This document shows, one piece after another, positions 11,290 to 20,114 of a DNA stretch of 64,000 bases. The position numbers and the translations under genes were made by a program. Numbering within the stretch: the first letter of the stretch is position 1; every line of letters starts with the position of its first letter. Below the pieces are notes generated by a model. That model did not search any database. It saw only the letters and a program-made list of their open reading frames with translations, and was not told the DNA's origin. This stretch comes from Rhodospirillaceae bacterium (GTDB lineage: Bacteria; Pseudomonadota; Alphaproteobacteria; Dongiales; Dongiaceae), in the NCBI GenBank assembly GCA_008012315.1, contig SSEL01000022.1, positions 38,095 through 102,094 on the forward strand, in the 5' to 3' direction.

Positions 11290-12387
11290 ATGTTGCGTTT
11301 CTTCTGTTCAGCTGCTTTATCCCTGGGGCTGGCCGTCTCGGCATTCAGCGCCACCGCCTCGGCCGAGGACAAGGTATTGAATGTCTATAACTGGTCCGAC
11401 TATGTCGCACCGGATACGATCGCCAATTTCGAGAAAGAGACCGGTATCAAGGTCCGCTACGACCTGTTCGAGAGCTATGACTCGCTCTATGCGAAATTGC
11501 TGGCCGGACACAGCGACTATGACGTCGTCTTCCCCTCGGCCTGGGTCATGGGCAAGATGATCAAGGCCGGCGTTTTCCATAAGCTCGACAAATCGAAGCT
11601 CCCCAATACCGCCACGCTCAACCCGACCATCATGAAAGTCCTGGCCCAGTATGATCCGGGCAATGAACACGCGGTCCCCTATATGCGCTGGTCGACCGGC
11701 ATCGCCTATGATGTCGACAAGGTGAAGAAGATTCTGCCGGATGCCCCGCTGGACAGCGCGGCGCTGATTTTCGATCCGGCCAATGCCGAGAAGCTCAGCC
11801 AATGCGGCATCGAGATGGTGGATTCCTCCGAGGAAATCGTCGGCATGGCGCTTGGCTATCTTGGCAAGAAGCCGCTATCGACCGATCCTGCCGATCTCAA
11901 AGCGGCGCAGGAGATGATGGCGAAGATCCGGCCCTATTTGAAGAAGATCGGCCCAGGCATCTATAACGACCTCGCCAATGGCGAGGCCTGTGTCGCGATC
12001 ATCTGGTCAGGCGATTTCCGTCTGGCGACGGATGCCATCGCCACCGCCAAATCCCCCATCAAGTTGACCTATATGGTGCCGAAGGAAGGCTCATTCCTCG
12101 GCCTCGATGCCGCCGCCATTCCATCGGATGCGCCGCATTACGAGAATGCGCTGCTGTTCATCAACTACCTGATACGGCCGGATGTCATCGCCGGCATCAC
12201 CAATTTCGTTCATTACGCCAATGCCAATCCGGCGGCGGATAAGCTGGTGGCGGCGGAGATCCGCAATGATCCCGTCACCTATCCGACCGACGAGATCCTG
12301 CAGCGGCTGCTGCCGATGGAAGCGAAAAGCGATCAGGGCCTGCGAGCCGTCACCCGGCTCTGGACCAGCTTCATGAGCGGCCACTGA
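11290..12387 (+). CDS. Spermidine/putrescine ABC transporter substrate-binding protein
   Basis: This periplasmic binding protein of about 365 residues is of the PotD/PotF type. The signal peptide covers residues 1-25 (FCSAALSLGLAVSAFSATASA). The mature start LNVYNWSDYVAPDTIANFEKE is diagnostic of the family, and YDVVFPSAWVMGKMI and the AIIWSGD segment line the polyamine site. GGGAG lies seven bases before the ATG at 11290; ATG 11287 and TTG 11284 are alternatives. No ATPase or permease genes follow: a terminator comes directly after. It is therefore an orphan binding protein that may work with a transporter elsewhere or with the adjacent regulator. Confidence 0.92.
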   Translation: MLRFFCSAALSLGLAVSAFSATASAEDKVLNVYNWSDYVAPDTIANFEKETGIKVRYDLFESYDSLYAKLLAGHSDYDVVFPSAWVMGKMIKAGVFHKLDKSKLPNTATLNPTIMKVLAQYDPGNEHAVPYMRWSTGIAYDVDKVKKILPDAPLDSAALIFDPANAEKLSQCGIEMVDSSEEIVGMALGYLGKKPLSTDPADLKAAQEMMAKIRPYLKKIGPGIYNDLANGEACVAIIWSGDFRLATDAIATAKSPIKLTYMVPKEGSFLGLDAAAIPSDAPHYENALLFINYLIRPDVIAGITNFVHYANANPAADKLVAAEIRNDPVTYPTDEILQRLLPMEAKSDQGLRAVTRLWTSFMSGH

Positions 12388-12414
12388 TCCCCTCACGACG
12401 CACCGCTTACAAGA

Positions 12415-12443
12415 AAGGCCCGGCGGACATGCCGGGCCTTTTC
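12415..12443 (+). terminator. Rho-independent terminator
   Basis: A 10-bp perfect stem, AAGGCCCGGC (12415-12424) with GCCGGGCCTT (12431-12440), has a six-base loop and runs into TTC. It ends the polyamine-binding protein transcript and may also serve the convergent osmC gene. Confidence 0.85.
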
Positions 12444-12463
12444 ATTTGACCGATGCGTCTTCG

Positions 12464-12883
12464 TCAAGCCAGGTCGACGATCTCGAAATCATGGGTAATG
12501 GTCGCGGTCTTTTCCAGCATGATCGAGGCCGAACAGTATTTCTCGGCCGACAAAGCGATCGCCCGCTCGACCGTCTCGGGCTTCAGGTTCCGGCCGCTGA
12601 CGATGAAATGATAGTGGATCTTGGTAAAGACCTTCGGATCCTCGGTCGCGCGTTCCGCCTCCAGCCGCAGGTCACATCCCTGGACGTCGTGGCGGCCGCG
12701 TTTCAGGATATGCACCACGTCGAAAGCCGTGCAGCCGCCGGCGCCCAGCAGCACATATTCCATCGGGCTCGGCGCAATGGTCGGCGCGCCCGGCGCCGGC
12801 GCCGCATGCATCACCACCGCATGGCCGCTATTGCTTTCTCCGACGAAGGTATTGCCTTCGACCCAATTGACCCGCCCTTTCAT
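12464..12883 (-). CDS. OsmC/Ohr-family peroxiredoxin-like protein
   Basis: This is a 139-residue cytoplasmic OsmC-fold protein. The two family cysteines are present at about residue 51 (in LLGAGGCTAFDVVHIL) and 117 (in AEKYCSASIML). Both are needed for thiol-dependent reduction of organic hydroperoxides in OsmC/Ohr. The sequence is closer to the YhfA-like subgroup, whose physiological substrate is less certain. It stands alone between two terminator-type regions, about 50 bases downstream of the methyltransferase gene on the same strand. Confidence 0.88.
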   Translation of the reverse strand: MKGRVNWVEGNTFVGESNSGHAVVMHAAPAPGAPTIAPSPMEYVLLGAGGCTAFDVVHILKRGRHDVQGCDLRLEAERATEDPKVFTKIHYHFIVSGRNLKPETVERAIALSAEKYCSASIMLEKTATITHDFEIVDLA

Positions 12884-12933
12884 CGTCCCGGAACTCCTAT
12901 TCCTTTATCGCCCGTGTCGGATTGTCATCTGTA

Positions 12934-14565
12934 TCAGACCGGCTTGAACCAGATCCGGGTATTGTCATAGCCGACCTCGATCGCCAATTCATCCCCCGGT
13001 GCGACGGCAATCGGCGTGAAAAATTCAGCCGCCTGTTTCCAATGGTTGGTCCGGCTGACGCTGTTCGAATGATAGGTCGTGGTCTCGTCCATGAAGAGAT
13101 CGAACCAGAAGACGATGCCATGCACCACGCCGGTCTCGCGGACGGAAACCAGCAGGCGCCGCTCCTCCCGCAGCGCCATTTCATGGCGGAAATCAAAATC
13201 CAGCGCCGTGAAGGGCGCCGAGAGGAAGCGGTGCGGATCGGCGGCAAGATCGATCTGCGCATAAGCCGGCGAGCGGAAGCGGTCGAAATGGCTGAGATCG
13301 AAGCCCTCGATCTCGCGTACCGGGTTGATGCGGGCGAGATGCGGGCATTCCAGCAGGGCGCCATAAACCCGTGCGGCGGCCGGAATGATCTTGCACTCGG
13401 GCTTCACCAGATTCTGCCGGGCATGGCTCAGCACCTGCAGCATGTTCGGCGCCAACATGCCGATATTGACGAGCTCGGACACGAAGACATCCGCCTTCTC
13501 GGGCAGATCGCTTCCCACCTCCAGCTGGGTGGATTTCTTGGCGATCACCGTGATGCGGTCGCTGAAGCCGTTGCGGGCGACGGTTTCCACCGCTGCTTCC
13601 GCCAAAGCCGGCAAGACTTCGCAGGTCACCACACGTCCGGCGCCGGCCCGCGCCGCCATCATCGATACCAGGCCGGAACCCGTGCCGATTTCCAGCACCA
13701 GATCGCCCGGCTTCACCGCCGCCCGCAAGGCCGCGTCATAGGCCCGGTTGCGCTCGGTATCGTTGATCATCGGGATATGCCAGGCCGGTATCATGCTGGA
13801 AAGCTGCAGCCGCAGGGCGAAATTGAGATCGCCATCCTCGGGAAAACGCCGTACCGCATCCTGCAGCAGGGTCAAGGCTTCCGCCGGCTTTTCCTGATCG
13901 TGCAGCACCTGTGCCAGCGAGGCATAGGCCGGGCGACAATTGGGATCGACCTCGATCGCGCGGCGGAAATAGCGCACCGCCGCGTCCATGTCGTCGGTGT
14001 AATAGGCGAGCTCGCCCAGATTGAAATGGGCATCGACGAAATCAGGCTGGTGCAACGCCGCTTCCTGGAAACAGATCGCGGCTTTCTCCAATTGGCCCTG
14101 GAATTTCAAGGCCAGGCCAAGATTGTTGATGGCGCTGATCAACCCCGGCATCACCGCCAGCGACTGACGAAAGCAACGCTCGGCATCCTCTGCCTGCCCC
14201 AGCCGCAGCAGGGCGTTCCCGAGATTGTTCCAGATCAGCCCGTCCCCGCCATTGAGATTGGTCGAGCGATAGAACGCCTGGGCGGCTTCCTCGAAACGGC
14301 CCATCTCAAAAAGCAGGACGCCATAGCTGTTCTGATACTTATTGTTCGTGGCATCCTGCGCAGCGGCGCGTTCCAGCCAGGCAAGCGCGTCGTTGGAACG
14401 ACCGCCTTCGTGATGGATCATGATGCCCATGAGATGCATCGCGGCGGCATCATCCGGCCGCTGGCGCAACGCCTCCTCGCAATACCGGCGCGCGCCCGCC
14501 AGATCGATGCGCGCAATCGCCTGCATCGCTTGTTCCAGCAGGGCCGATTGGGGCTCTGTCGTCAT
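12934..14565 (-). CDS. TPR protein fused to a PRMT-like methyltransferase
   Basis: This 543-residue protein has five to seven tetratricopeptide repeats at about 1-250 (for example NNLGNALLRLGQAEDAERCF and DFVDAHFNLGELAYYTDDM). A class I SAM-dependent methyltransferase follows: motif I is VLEIGTGSGLVSMMAARAGA near residue 285, the acidic post-I residue is in VVTCEV, and a PRMT-like segment with DVFVSELVNIGMLAPN lies where protein arginine methyltransferases carry their double-E loop. A beta-barrel-like C-terminal part follows. The layout is like eukaryotic PRMT9 and some proteobacterial proteins; the target is unknown. GAGG lies six bases before the ATG. Confidence 0.85.
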   Translation of the reverse strand: MTTEPQSALLEQAMQAIARIDLAGARRYCEEALRQRPDDAAAMHLMGIMIHHEGGRSNDALAWLERAAAQDATNNKYQNSYGVLLFEMGRFEEAAQAFYRSTNLNGGDGLIWNNLGNALLRLGQAEDAERCFRQSLAVMPGLISAINNLGLALKFQGQLEKAAICFQEAALHQPDFVDAHFNLGELAYYTDDMDAAVRYFRRAIEVDPNCRPAYASLAQVLHDQEKPAEALTLLQDAVRRFPEDGDLNFALRLQLSSMIPAWHIPMINDTERNRAYDAALRAAVKPGDLVLEIGTGSGLVSMMAARAGAGRVVTCEVLPALAEAAVETVARNGFSDRITVIAKKSTQLEVGSDLPEKADVFVSELVNIGMLAPNMLQVLSHARQNLVKPECKIIPAAARVYGALLECPHLARINPVREIEGFDLSHFDRFRSPAYAQIDLAADPHRFLSAPFTALDFDFRHEMALREERRLLVSVRETGVVHGIVFWFDLFMDETTTYHSNSVSRTNHWKQAAEFFTPIAVAPGDELAIEVGYDNTRIWFKPV

Positions 14566-14730
14566 CTCATTCCTCGTCGCGCTATCCGGAGGGCGTCACC
14601 GCCCATCTTCACTCTGCCATTCCTTGCGAGTCGGCCGCCATCCCCATCCGGCACCGGCCCGACACGGGCCCAATCCGGCACGGACATGAGCCGCCATCGA
14701 ACGCCAAACGGTGACGCGCGATAGCCGGAA

Positions 14731-15015
14731 TCAGACGAGGATATTGACCAATGAGCCGCGCGGCAGATTGGAATTGGGCGGCGCATCACCGAGATCGATC
14801 TGCGGCGTCGATGCCGCGCCATCGCCTGCGCTGGGCGCCGCACCGGCCGCCGCGCCAACCGTCGGGGCCGGAGCGATAGCGGCCGCCTGCGCCAGCAGGT
14901 TGGTCAGGGTCTGGCCCTGGACCTTTGCCTGCCGCATGCTGGCGATCGAGACTTCCTGCGCCCGCTGCGCATTGCTGATCTGGACGGCGGCGGCACCGGC
15001 TGAGGCGATATCCAT
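14731..15015 (-). CDS. YjfB-like putative motility protein
   Basis: This is a small protein of 94 residues. The N-terminal half (MDIASAGAAAVQISNAQRAQ, then MRQAKVQGQTLTNLLAQ) matches the YjfB family of putative motility proteins, which resemble flagellar rod helices. The C-terminal half is Ala/Pro-rich and probably disordered (APAPTVGAAAGAAPSAGDG). It follows the next small gene on the same strand after a 30-base gap, suggesting an operon. No flagellar genes are nearby, so the assignment to motility is by family only. Confidence 0.65.
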   Translation of the reverse strand: MDIASAGAAAVQISNAQRAQEVSIASMRQAKVQGQTLTNLLAQAAAIAPAPTVGAAAGAAPSAGDGAASTPQIDLGDAPPNSNLPRGSLVNILV

Positions 15016-15045
15016 GGAGCGTTCCGAGCGGCTATGGGTTGCAGA

Positions 15046-15267
15046 TCAACTGACGATGTCGAGCAGGGATTTCGTCATCTCGCCATCGGTCTTCACCACG
15101 GCGGCATTGGCTTTCACCGCAGTGGCGGCTTCGCTCAAGGAAACGGCATCCTTGGGGTCGAGCGAGCCGGACGCCACGTTCTGCGCCGTTTCGGTCAACT
15201 GCTTTTCCGCCTTTTTCAGGCCATGCAAAGCATTGGCGGTGGGGTGGCTGACCGAGGAGACGTCCAT
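15046..15267 (-). CDS. Small flagellar-rod-like helical protein
   Basis: This 73-residue, fully helical protein carries LTETAQNVASGSLDPKD and ends in VKANAAVVKTDGEMTKSLLDIVS. The end resembles the C-terminal helix of flagellar rod and hook proteins (NxxVxKTxDEMxxxLLDI). GGAG lies eight bases before the ATG at 15267; an upstream in-frame ATG at 15300 has no ribosome site. It is the first gene of a probable two-gene unit with the YjfB-like protein. Function is unproven. Confidence 0.6.
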   Translation of the reverse strand: MDVSSVSHPTANALHGLKKAEKQLTETAQNVASGSLDPKDAVSLSEAATAVKANAAVVKTDGEMTKSLLDIVS

Positions 15268-15571
15268 CTGCTCTACTCCATGAAGACAGCGACGCGCCAT
15301 TGCGGCACGTCCTTGGTCCAGTGACAGGAGGTTACCCTAGCCAAGGCCCGTTAACAAATTATTGAGGTCGGCTTATTGGATCCGGCCGGTCCCGGCGGAA
15401 GGCTTCGCGCCCGGCTTGACGCAGGAAGTCGCTTCATTGGCAAAAATCGGCGCTTTTTTGTCTAGAAGCGGCATCGTGGTCGACTTAGCTTATGCAATAT
15501 CGCAATTGCAAAATTAACGGGCCGCCCAGCAATGCCATAGGCTGAGCCGGCAGCCCGGAAAGAGAGTTCCC

Positions 15572-16474
15572 ATGTCGCCGTCCTCGCCGCGTATCCGCCC
15601 GCGCCGTTCCGTCCTCTATTTGCCGGGCAGCAATGCCCGCGCCCTGGAGAAGGCCCGGACACTGCCGGCGGATGGCTTGATCCTCGATCTGGAAGACGCC
15701 GTGGCGCCGGAGGCCAAGGAGGCCGCCCGCAATATGGTGGCCGAGGCGGTGCGCGCGGCTTCCTTCGGCCATCGTGAAGTCGTGGTCCGGGTCAACGGGC
15801 TCGACACGCCTTGGGGCAGCGACGACGTGCTGGCGATGGCCAAGGCCGGCGCCGATGCCGTGCTTTTCCCCAAGATTCAATCGCCGACCGATGTCCGTAT
15901 GGCGGTTGCCGCCCTGGACCGGGCCAGCGCACCGGCGAGCTTGCCGGTCTGGATCATGGCGGAAACGCCACGCTCCATCCTGCATATCGACGCCATCGCC
16001 GCTTCCAGCCATCGCCTGGCCTGCATCGTCGCCGGCACCTCGGACCTGACCCGGGAATTGCGCGCCCGCCATACGGCCAGCCGCGACAGCGTCTATACCG
16101 CCCTGTCGCTGACCGTTCTGGCCGCCCGCGCCCACGGCCTGGACGTGCTGGACGGCGTGCATCTGGACCTCGAGGACGAAGCAGGCTTCGCCTTCACCTG
16201 CGAGCAGGGCCGCAACATGGGCTTCGACGGCAAGACGCTGATCCATCCCAGGCAGATCGATATCGCCAATCGCGCCTTCGCCCCCTCGGACAAGGAACTC
16301 GCTTTGGCCCGGAAGGTCGTGGCAGCCTGGCAGGAAGCCCGCGCAGGCGGCAAAGGCATCTGCGTCGTCGACAACCGCCTGATCGAAAAGCTGCATGTTG
16401 AGGAATTCGAACGCCTGCTGGCGCTCGACGCGGCAATCGGCCGGTTGGGAACCCGGCCGGCCGCCGCCGCGTGA
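15572..16474 (+). CDS. HpcH/HpaI-family CoA-ester lyase (CitE/malyl-CoA lyase type)
   Basis: This is a 300-residue TIM-barrel lyase. Diagnostic segments are RRSVLYLPGSNARALEKA, GLILDLEDAV (acidic metal ligand), VVVRVNGLDTPWGSDD, VLFPKIQS, the Glu in WIMAETPRSILH, and GFDGKTLIHPRQID near the C-terminus. The family cleaves or forms malyl-CoA, methylmalyl-CoA, citramalyl-CoA or citryl-CoA using Mg2+. It is a stand-alone homologue with no CitF or acyl carrier gene beside it, which argues for a malyl/citramalyl-CoA lyase or a (3S)-malyl-CoA thioesterase rather than citrate lyase. A GAAAGAGAG ribosome site precedes the ATG. Confidence 0.88.
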   Translation: MSPSSPRIRPRRSVLYLPGSNARALEKARTLPADGLILDLEDAVAPEAKEAARNMVAEAVRAASFGHREVVVRVNGLDTPWGSDDVLAMAKAGADAVLFPKIQSPTDVRMAVAALDRASAPASLPVWIMAETPRSILHIDAIAASSHRLACIVAGTSDLTRELRARHTASRDSVYTALSLTVLAARAHGLDVLDGVHLDLEDEAGFAFTCEQGRNMGFDGKTLIHPRQIDIANRAFAPSDKELALARKVVAAWQEARAGGKGICVVDNRLIEKLHVEEFERLLALDAAIGRLGTRPAAAA

Positions 16475-16530
16475 CGTAAATACGTCGGCCGTTTTGCCGG
16501 GTGTCGCCTTGCCTGGCGCTGCCTACCTGA

Positions 16531-17268
16531 TCAGGCAGCCCTCCCCCGGCGCTCCTGAATGATCGAGGTCCAGCGCTGGGTCACGACACGGCAGAAATCA
16601 GCCGCGCGCCGGCCGTGTTTCTTGAGTTCCTCGCTGGCCCGCGCCAATTCGGCGGCGCCTTTGACATCGCCGAAGCGCTTCATGATCACATGGCCGAAAC
16701 TCTCGATCCAGTGGCGCGCCTGGTCTTCCGAAACCTCGAAGTGGCACTGGAAGCCATAAGTGGTCTGGCCGAAACGGAACGCTTGGTTTTCACAGGTGCT
16801 GCCGGTCATCAGGCGCACGCCCTTGTCGGGAATCCCGAAGGTATCCTCATGCCACTGCATGATCCGCTGACGCGGCGCGAGACCGGTCAATAACGGGTCG
16901 TCCTGGCCATCCGACGTGATATCGATCGGCAGGAAGCCGTATTCGAATTCATCGTTGCGGCGGACCTGGGCGCCGAAGGCCCGGGCCAGCAATTGACCGC
17001 CCAGGCATAAGCCAAGCATCGGCTTGGCCTGTTCGTGAAAGGCGCGCAGGAGATCCAGCATCGGCGGGAAGGCCGGGAAATTCTTGTCGTCACCGGCATG
17101 TTGTGGCCCGCCGAGAATGACGGCCGCGTCGTAATCGCCGGGTTCGGCCGGCAGCTTGTCGCCGCCATGCGGCAGGATGGTGCTGAGCTTCGCACCCGCC
17201 GCCATCAAATAATCGCCCACCAGCGATACCGGCGATGAATGATCGTTTTGAATGACGAGAACACGCAT
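16531..17268 (-). CDS. Class I glutamine amidotransferase-like protein
   Basis: This cytoplasmic protein of about 245 residues has the GATase1 fold: AVILGGPQHAGDD, the nucleophile elbow MLGLCLGGQLLARAFG (Cys near residue 88), and the His in YGFQCHFEVSEDQARHW with a downstream acidic partner. It resembles the stand-alone amidotransferases related to the GMP synthase glutaminase domain that sit in gamma-glutamyl or polyamine degradation contexts. No synthase partner is present nearby. The ATG at 17268 was chosen; a GTG at 17277 lies only two bases after GGAGG. Confidence 0.85.
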   Translation of the reverse strand: MRVLVIQNDHSSPVSLVGDYLMAAGAKLSTILPHGGDKLPAEPGDYDAAVILGGPQHAGDDKNFPAFPPMLDLLRAFHEQAKPMLGLCLGGQLLARAFGAQVRRNDEFEYGFLPIDITSDGQDDPLLTGLAPRQRIMQWHEDTFGIPDKGVRLMTGSTCENQAFRFGQTTYGFQCHFEVSEDQARHWIESFGHVIMKRFGDVKGAAELARASEELKKHGRRAADFCRVVTQRWTSIIQERRGRAA

Positions 17269-17453
17269 CTCGGCCACGGCCTCCTAACCCCGCATGTAGA
17301 CACGGCCGTTGCCAGTTTTGGACCGGCATCGGCCGCTCATGGTCGATAAAGGCAGATCATGGCGCAGCCTTTTGTCGGATGCAACGGTTCGGAAACAATT
17401 GGCGCCGGCGCCGGCCTTAACCAATATTCGCCGCAAAATTCGGGTTCGGCCGA

Positions 17454-18968
17454 TTAGTTAATGGTCGATTGAGCTGCCGGCAAAAGCCGGTCGGACGGCA
17501 GGACGATCATGGCGCGCGTCCCTTTTCCAACCTCGCTTTCCAATTCCAATCTGCCGCCATGGCGTTCGACCAGCAGGCGGCTGAGGGAAAGGCCAAGGCC
17601 CGTGCCCGCGGTGCTACGGTTGAGCGTGTTGGACACCTGGACGAAGGGCATGAAGATCCGGTTGAGATCCTCCGGCGAAATGCCGATGCCACGATCCGCG
17701 ACGGAGATGATCAACTGACCTTCACCATCGATCTCGGCGGCAAGATCGATCTGGCTCTGCAACGGCGAGAACTTGATGGCATTGGAGAGCAGATTGATCA
17801 GCACCTGGCGCAAGCGCCGCTCATCGCCCATCAGCATTACCTGCGGCAAAGGTGAGAGTTCCAGCGTGATCTCCGACTTGGCCGCCTGGCCCGAGGCGAT
17901 ACGGGTTGCCGCCGTCATCAGTGCCGGCAGGAAGACCTGTTCCTGCACGATCTCCATGCGGTCGGCTTCGAGCTTCGAGTAATCCAGGATGTCGTTGATC
18001 AGCGACAGCAGATGCTGTCCGCTGCTGCGGATATCGTCGAGATATTCGGCCAGCCGGTCCGGCATCTTGCCGACCGAGGCGTCGATCATCAGAAGTTCGG
18101 AAAAGCCGATGATGGCATTCAGCGGCGTCCGCAATTCATGGCTCATCGTCGCCAGGAACTGCGATTTCGCCTTGCTGGCGGATGCCGCATGCCGCCGCGC
18201 GGTTTCCAGTTCGGCGGCATGGAGATGCGCCTGTTCGACGGTCCGCTCCAGCAGCACCATCATGGTGCCGATGGCGGCATACCGGCCGTTCTCGGTGATG
18301 ACAAAGCCAGTGCCGATGGCTTCGGGATGATCGAAAGCGATCATCGCTTTCAACGGATCGATCGTCGTCGACACATCGACCGCCAAAGGCCGGGTATTGA
18401 TCAACGGCGCAACCGGGCGGCGATTATAGACGTCGTACCAGAGCGGCTGGGAGAACTGGAACAGCAGCCGGTCCCGCTCGATCACGCCGATCAACTCGTC
18501 GTCAGGTCCCACGACCGCGAAGATCGGCAGCGACGGATGCGCGGAAAACAGATCCAGCACCTCGCCACCGGTCAAATCGGCGCTGATTGGCGGCGCAGGC
18601 AGTGCCACATCCCGGGCCGTATAGCGCGTGATCTGGATTTCACCCATGTCCGGCTCACTGGGGAACCGGTCCTGGTTTGCCATGGCTAATTCAGGCATCT
18701 GGTCAAATCCGCGCATACCACGATGGATCTGGGAGAAACTGGCGGGAGCCGGGGCGATATCAGCCGGTGCAGTATCTGCCCTCGAAGGAGTTGCTAAATC
18801 GTTAGTCCGGACGTCACAAGCGCCGGTCTCCATGCGACGAGCGATCGTCGCGCCAGCCCGTTGCTGGCCGCTACTGGCGCTGTCAGCCGCGCCCTGCCAG
18901 CGGGCAGGCGACCGGTCCGTATCCAAGGCGCGCCTCATTTGCCAGTCGGGCCGCGGACGTGCAGTCAT
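17454..18968 (-). CDS. Sensor histidine kinase with N-terminal CBS-like domain
   Basis: This is a 504-residue cytoplasmic kinase. An unconserved, charged N-terminus of about 120 residues precedes a CBS-pair-like module (about 130-255, with LPIFAVVGPDDELIGVIERD and a second half ending in ENGRYAAIGTMMVLLERT). A helical linker leads to HisKA with the phospho-acceptor His near residue 277 in MSHELRTPLNAIIGF. The HATPase_c domain has NLLSNAIKF, DRGIGI and GTGLGLSLS. No transmembrane segment or receiver is seen and no response regulator is adjacent, so it is an orphan kinase probably sensing a nucleotide-like ligand through CBS (inference). GGAG is seven bases upstream of the ATG. Confidence 0.88.
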   Translation of the reverse strand: MTARPRPDWQMRRALDTDRSPARWQGAADSASSGQQRAGATIARRMETGACDVRTNDLATPSRADTAPADIAPAPASFSQIHRGMRGFDQMPELAMANQDRFPSEPDMGEIQITRYTARDVALPAPPISADLTGGEVLDLFSAHPSLPIFAVVGPDDELIGVIERDRLLFQFSQPLWYDVYNRRPVAPLINTRPLAVDVSTTIDPLKAMIAFDHPEAIGTGFVITENGRYAAIGTMMVLLERTVEQAHLHAAELETARRHAASASKAKSQFLATMSHELRTPLNAIIGFSELLMIDASVGKMPDRLAEYLDDIRSSGQHLLSLINDILDYSKLEADRMEIVQEQVFLPALMTAATRIASGQAAKSEITLELSPLPQVMLMGDERRLRQVLINLLSNAIKFSPLQSQIDLAAEIDGEGQLIISVADRGIGISPEDLNRIFMPFVQVSNTLNRSTAGTGLGLSLSRLLVERHGGRLELESEVGKGTRAMIVLPSDRLLPAAQSTIN

Positions 18969-19258
18969 GGGATTGCTCCATCGGCTACGATGGATCGTCT
19001 CGACACATGATGCGGAGCTCCAATCGATCGTTAGCGCGGCGACCGTACCTGTGTTCAGCGACAGATTAATGACGAACGGATGACGGCCTCACATCACCGT
19101 ATATCGTTCGCTATTTTCTGGGATTGTCTGCCTTCGCGACGGCGTCCTCTCACCCCCGCCATGAACCTGCTTCATGAACCTGCGAGGTTGCACAGATCCG
19201 CAACCCGGCGCGGGTTACCCGGTGCAGGCGATACGATAGCTGTGTCTGCGGGAGCGGA

Positions 19259-20053
19259 TTATCGGCCGTAACGATAGAGTTCGGTGCCGTTCTCTTCCAG
19301 CCATTCACGCGACGCGTTGACCGTCCGGCACAATTCGCCGCACAGCTTCCAGAAACGCGGGCCGTGATTCATCTCCTTGAGATGGGCGATCTCATGAGAG
19401 ATGACATAGTCCAGGACATGCCGGGGCGCCAGAACGAGACGCCAGGAGAAAGACAGCTCCCCCTCGCTGGTGCAGCTGCCCCACCGGCTCTTGGTGTCAC
19501 GGATGGTGATACGCTTGATCTTGCGGCCGATCTGTTCCGCCTTGGCATGGGCCCGCATCTCGATCTCGCGGCGCGCTTCCAGCTTGAGCCAATCGGCAAC
19601 GCGGCGGCGCAGATGCGCCTCCTGTCCGGCAACGTGAATCTCCTGATCCTCGCACCAGACAACGCCACGCGCGGTAGGCCGATGACGGATGCAATGATCG
19701 ATGCCGAGAAAGGGAATGACGGCGCCATGTTCGAAGGGCACCGTCTCCGGTAATTGATCGAGACGCTCCGCGATCCATTCCTTGTTCGACAGCACGAAGC
19801 GCTTGCCCTCATCACGCGATGTGCGTTTTGGCAGGACCACAACGATACGCGAAGAGCCATAATCGAGGCGCATAATGATGCGCCGCGCGCGACTGTTCTG
19901 CTGAAAGACGAGGGGAACGCTGCGAGCCGTGAAATTGAGCATCTGGACGTCGGTGGCTTCCGCCATCGGCCGACGTCGCGCGCGCCCTTTCGGAGACTTC
20001 GCACTCTCCTTCTGTTGTGCGCTTTTTTCGCGATTTTTCGGGACTTTCGGCAT
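19259..20053 (-). CDS. YgjP-like (DUF45/WLM) zinc metallopeptidase
   Basis: This 264-residue protein has the SprT-like/YgjP (M48-related) layout: the segment KSRWGSCTSEGELSFSWRL, then the zinc motif in VISHEIAHLKEMNHGPRFW (HExxH with a downstream third ligand His). The N-terminus is basic (about 30 residues rich in Lys and Arg) and followed by an RRIIMRLDYGSSRIVVVLP strand pair. The biological substrate is unknown; relatives are linked to DNA-protein contexts and are often next to type I restriction systems, which are not present here. Confidence 0.87.
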   Translation of the reverse strand: MPKVPKNREKSAQQKESAKSPKGRARRRPMAEATDVQMLNFTARSVPLVFQQNSRARRIIMRLDYGSSRIVVVLPKRTSRDEGKRFVLSNKEWIAERLDQLPETVPFEHGAVIPFLGIDHCIRHRPTARGVVWCEDQEIHVAGQEAHLRRRVADWLKLEARREIEMRAHAKAEQIGRKIKRITIRDTKSRWGSCTSEGELSFSWRLVLAPRHVLDYVISHEIAHLKEMNHGPRFWKLCGELCRTVNASREWLEENGTELYRYGR

Positions 20054-20114
20054 GCCTACATCGATTGCTGAAGAGATCTGATGCCGGCAGTCTAGGCCCC
20101 CTTAAAGCCTCGGT

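Noticed and set aside
11016..11390. 124-codon frame upstream of the polyamine-binding protein gene
   Set aside because: It overlaps the real gene in another frame, lacks a ribosome site and has no recognisable content.
12922..14724. Open frame of 600 codons antisense to the TPR-methyltransferase
   Set aside because: His/Arg/Gln-rich shadow composition without recognisable domains; the opposite frame has TPR and SAM motifs.
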